Of a stretch of DNA of 64,000 bases, positions 62,187-64,000 are shown piece by piece; the stretch's first letter is position 1; each line of letters opens with the position of its first letter. Under the pieces are notes generated by a model. That model was not told the DNA's origin, ran no database searches, and saw only the letters and a list, made by a program, of their open reading frames with translations. The stretch covers positions 231,120 through 295,119 of the forward strand of contig CANIII010000001.1 in the NCBI GenBank assembly GCA_947467605.1, written 5' to 3'. The translations under genes were made by a program, and so were the position numbers. Source of the DNA: Acidobacteriota bacterium (GTDB taxonomy: Bacteria; Acidobacteriota; Vicinamibacteria; Vicinamibacterales; SCN-69-37).

Positions 62187-62954
62187 CTACCCCTTCGGGG
62201 GCCAGAGCACGAGGATGCTCGTCGCGCGCTTGTAGCGCTGATATCCCAGATCGCTGCCCCACTTGCGATCGGCGCTGGCTTCGAGCTGCGGCAGACCAGT
62301 AAGAAACAGAATCACAACGCTGATGGCGAGCGGCCCGAGTAGCGCGAGGAGTGCGCTCGATGTGTTGAGGTCGCGGACCACGAAGAGGAAGACGCCCCAC
62401 CAGCACAGCAGTTCACCGAAGTAGTTCGGATGACGACTCCATCGCCAGAGGCCGATGTCGGTCCATTTCGCGCCGGCTGACTTCTTGTGACGAAACTTCT
62501 GTTGATCGGCGACGGCTTCGATCAGCAGACCTGCGGCCCACACGAAGAGGCCCGCGAAATGAAACGTCGTCCAGTTCATCGGTGCGCGAAACCAGAGCGT
62601 CACAGGCAGCATGATCACCCAGACGGCGATCCCCTGAAAGAACCAGAACTTGAAGAACGGCCAGAAGTGTTCGCGGATGCCGTCGAATCGCGCGTCGCGC
62701 TGCATGTGGAGGATGCGCGTGAAGAGATACGCGGCGAGCCGCGCGCCCCAGGCGACCACCATGCCGGCCAACAGGAGCGCCGCCACGTTGCTCGTGGCAC
62801 CACTGGTGATGAGGAGCGTGATCGCCACAATCACGAACGTGAGGCTGTAGGACAGGTCGGTGACCTTGTCGGTTTTCAGCGACGCGGCGAACGCAAAGAA
62901 CACCGCCTGAATTGCCAGCGAGATGCCGAGTGTCAGGGTAACCAGAGAATCCAT
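62187..62954 (-). CDS. DUF1295 / steroid 5-alpha-reductase-like membrane protein
   Basis: The 255-residue protein has six to seven helices and the C-terminal signature WTDIGLWRWSRHPNYFGELL, typical of NADPH-dependent membrane reductases or isoprenylcysteine methyltransferases. It would act on a lipid or sterol-like substrate. It overlaps the upstream small membrane gene by 22 bases. Confidence 0.92.
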   Translation of the reverse strand: MDSLVTLTLGISLAIQAVFFAFAASLKTDKVTDLSYSLTFVIVAITLLITSGATSNVAALLLAGMVVAWGARLAAYLFTRILHMQRDARFDGIREHFWPFFKFWFFQGIAVWVIMLPVTLWFRAPMNWTTFHFAGLFVWAAGLLIEAVADQQKFRHKKSAGAKWTDIGLWRWSRHPNYFGELLCWWGVFLFVVRDLNTSSALLALLGPLAISVVILFLTGLPQLEASADRKWGSDLGYQRYKRATSILVLWPPKG

Positions 62955-63193
62955 GTGAGGAGCCCCGCGTAGCCGGCCATGTAGACGCGAAACCGTCGCG
63001 CCATACGCCGTTCGTCGTCAGTCACAAAGTAGCGGTTGGTGAAGAGCGCCATCAGGTCGTGACCAAACCAGGGCAGCACGTTGATCTTCCACGACGTCTC
63101 GCGATACACGGTCGCGCGCCACTGATAGCGCAGCCGCCACAAGGGCAGACCGTACAGGAGAAACACGACGATCAGGGTGGTCTTCAACACCAC
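62933..63193 (-). CDS. Small membrane protein
   Basis: The 86-residue protein has N- and C-terminal helices (LKTTLIVVFLLYGLPLWRL and FRVYMAGYAGLLTWILWLP) with a polar middle containing FGHDLMALFTNRYFVTDDER. Its overlap with the DUF1295 gene suggests the two products work together. No family recognised. Confidence 0.75.
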   Translation of the reverse strand: MVLKTTLIVVFLLYGLPLWRLRYQWRATVYRETSWKINVLPWFGHDLMALFTNRYFVTDDERRMARRFRVYMAGYAGLLTWILWLP

Positions 63194-63236
63194 CTTGATA
63201 GACGCCTCGCGCGAGGCAAAGGGCGCAGGGCACGCG

Positions 63237-64000
63237 CTAATTCTTGCGATAGACGTTGAGCTTCAATGTGAGGTCGCGGCCGCGCTGACGTTCGCGGTCT
63301 CGATCGTGGTCACGTTCGTCGCCGTTGTGGCCGATGTGCACGTCTTGCGTAAACGAGCCCACGAACGTGTAGCCGGTCGGCGCTGTGACGCTGTCCGAGA
63401 GGAAGATGATCGTGCCGGCAGGCACGTTCCCAGCGATGCCTTGATCGCCCTTCGGGCCCTGCGGACCAGTGGCACCAGTCGGACCAGCGGGACCCGCCAC
63501 ACCAGCCGCACCCGTCGCGCCTCGATCGCCGGTCGCGCCCTTGTCACCGGTCGCACCTTTGTCACCCTTTGGACCCACAGCGCCAGTCGCACCTGTTGCG
63601 CCCGCAACACCCTGCGGACCGGCAACACCTTGTGGCCCGATCGCACCTTGCGGACCGATCGCGCCTTGCAGACCAGCCAAACCCTGTGGACCAATCGGGC
63701 CGATCGCACCAGTTGCACCAGTGAGTCCGATGGCGCCGGCGGCACCGGTTGCACCGACGTCGCCCTTGTCGCCCTTCAAACCTTGCGGACCAGCAACACC
63801 TTGCGGACCAGTCGCGCCTTGCAGACCAGTCGCACCTTGCGGACCAGTCGCACCCGTCGCACCAATCGCGCCGGTTTCACCAGCAGGACCAGTCGCGCCG
63901 ACGTCGCCCTTGTCGCCCTTCAAGCCTTGCGGACCAGCAACACCCTGCGGACCAGTTGCACCCGTCGCACCCACAGCACCCGTCGCACCAATCGCGCCAG
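63237..64000 (-). CDS. Collagen-like Gly-X-Y repeat protein (5' end beyond the window)
   Basis: The frame is open to the right edge, so the N-terminus is missing. About 170 visible residues are Gly-X-Y triplets ([30 protein letters not shown] units repeated), then [20 protein letters not shown] and [15 protein letters not shown] as a small globular tail. The tail ends in a strongly charged [19 protein letters not shown] before VYRKN. Such proteins form triple-helical surface or appendage stalks. The tandem triplets at DNA level favour length variation. Confidence 0.9.
   Translation of the reverse strand, partial: GAIGATGAVGATGATGPQGVAGPQGLKGDKGDVGATGPAGETGAIGATGATGPQGATGLQGATGPQGVAGPQGLKGDKGDVGATGAAGAIGLTGATGAIGPIGPQGLAGLQGAIGPQGAIGPQGVAGPQGVAGATGATGAVGPKGDKGATGDKGATGDRGATGAAGVAGPAGPTGATGPQGPKGDQGIAGNVPAGTIIFLSDSVTAPTGYTFVGSFTQDVHIGHNGDERDHDRDRERQRGRDLTLKLNVYRKN

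Noticed and set aside
63420..64000. CRISPR or minisatellite locus
   Set aside because: The repeats translate cleanly into Gly-X-Y collagen triplets.

Overview
The window is GC-rich, densely coding bacterial DNA with short intergenic gaps, many 1-4 base start/stop overlaps and genes on both strands. The gene content points to Acidobacteriota, most likely Vicinamibacteria. The signs are an ADOP-type (Acidobacterial duplicated orphan permease) gene next to a PadR regulator, an M56/BlaI regulatory pair, large secreted proteins with carboxypeptidase-regulatory-like folds, and a sigma-factor/Ser-Thr-kinase pair. This is inference from gene families; no 16S gene is present. There is no phage, complete insertion sequence or CRISPR array.

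Layout. 0-6.4 kb: a partial secreted protein, a secreted unknown, a Tat-exported amidase, and a BlaI repressor overlapping an unusual M56-peptidase/SLBB fusion that carries a 66-bp tandem palindromic repeat. 6.4-10.5 kb: MFS transporter, cyclophilin, SRPBCC protein, TPR lipoprotein, small Fe-S protein. 10.5-14 kb: a methionine-branch operon (homoserine dehydrogenase, ACT-less aspartate kinase, trans-sulfuration enzyme) under a SAM-I riboswitch with a near-consensus promoter. 14-24.3 kb: envelope and unknown genes, an rRNA pseudouridine synthase, a PhoD phosphatase, a frameshifted ADOP permease with its PadR regulator, and a glycosyltransferase-like membrane protein. 24.3-32.7 kb: argG, a FitAB/VapBC-type toxin-antitoxin pair, a VOC protein with a YafY-type regulator, a four-histidine membrane protein beside a c-type cytochrome lipoprotein, rpoZ and serB. 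32.7-37.8 kb: a soluble NAD-linked formate dehydrogenase (large subunit plus fused diaphorase). 37.8-50 kb: lipoproteins, HutD, a kinase/sigma pair, a CDGSH protein, a sugar dehydrogenase, an MpaB-type oxygenase overlapping a LACTB-like protein whose nucleophile is replaced by His, a GreA/GreB-family factor and an ABC-2 exporter. 50.3-54.1 kb: a mosaic of truncated genes. 54.7-55.6 kb: tRNA-Asn and octamer-repeat arrays. 55.6-64 kb: OsmC, membrane proteins, the recR-ybaB-dnaX cluster with the SRP RNA gene directly upstream, a PSD-family decarboxylase, DinB, a DUF1295 reductase and a collagen-like protein running off the right edge.

Several genes look leaderless or nearly so, because their -10 box lies only 6-13 bases before the start codon (blaI-like, padR, MFS, cytochrome lipoprotein). 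For the repressor genes this puts palindromic operators inside the core promoter. The strongest regulatory story is the SAM riboswitch: it controls an operon whose aspartate kinase has lost the ACT domains used for feedback inhibition. The most uncertain stretch is 50.38-54.05 kb, where gene fragments abut; this could be genome decay or an assembly chimera.
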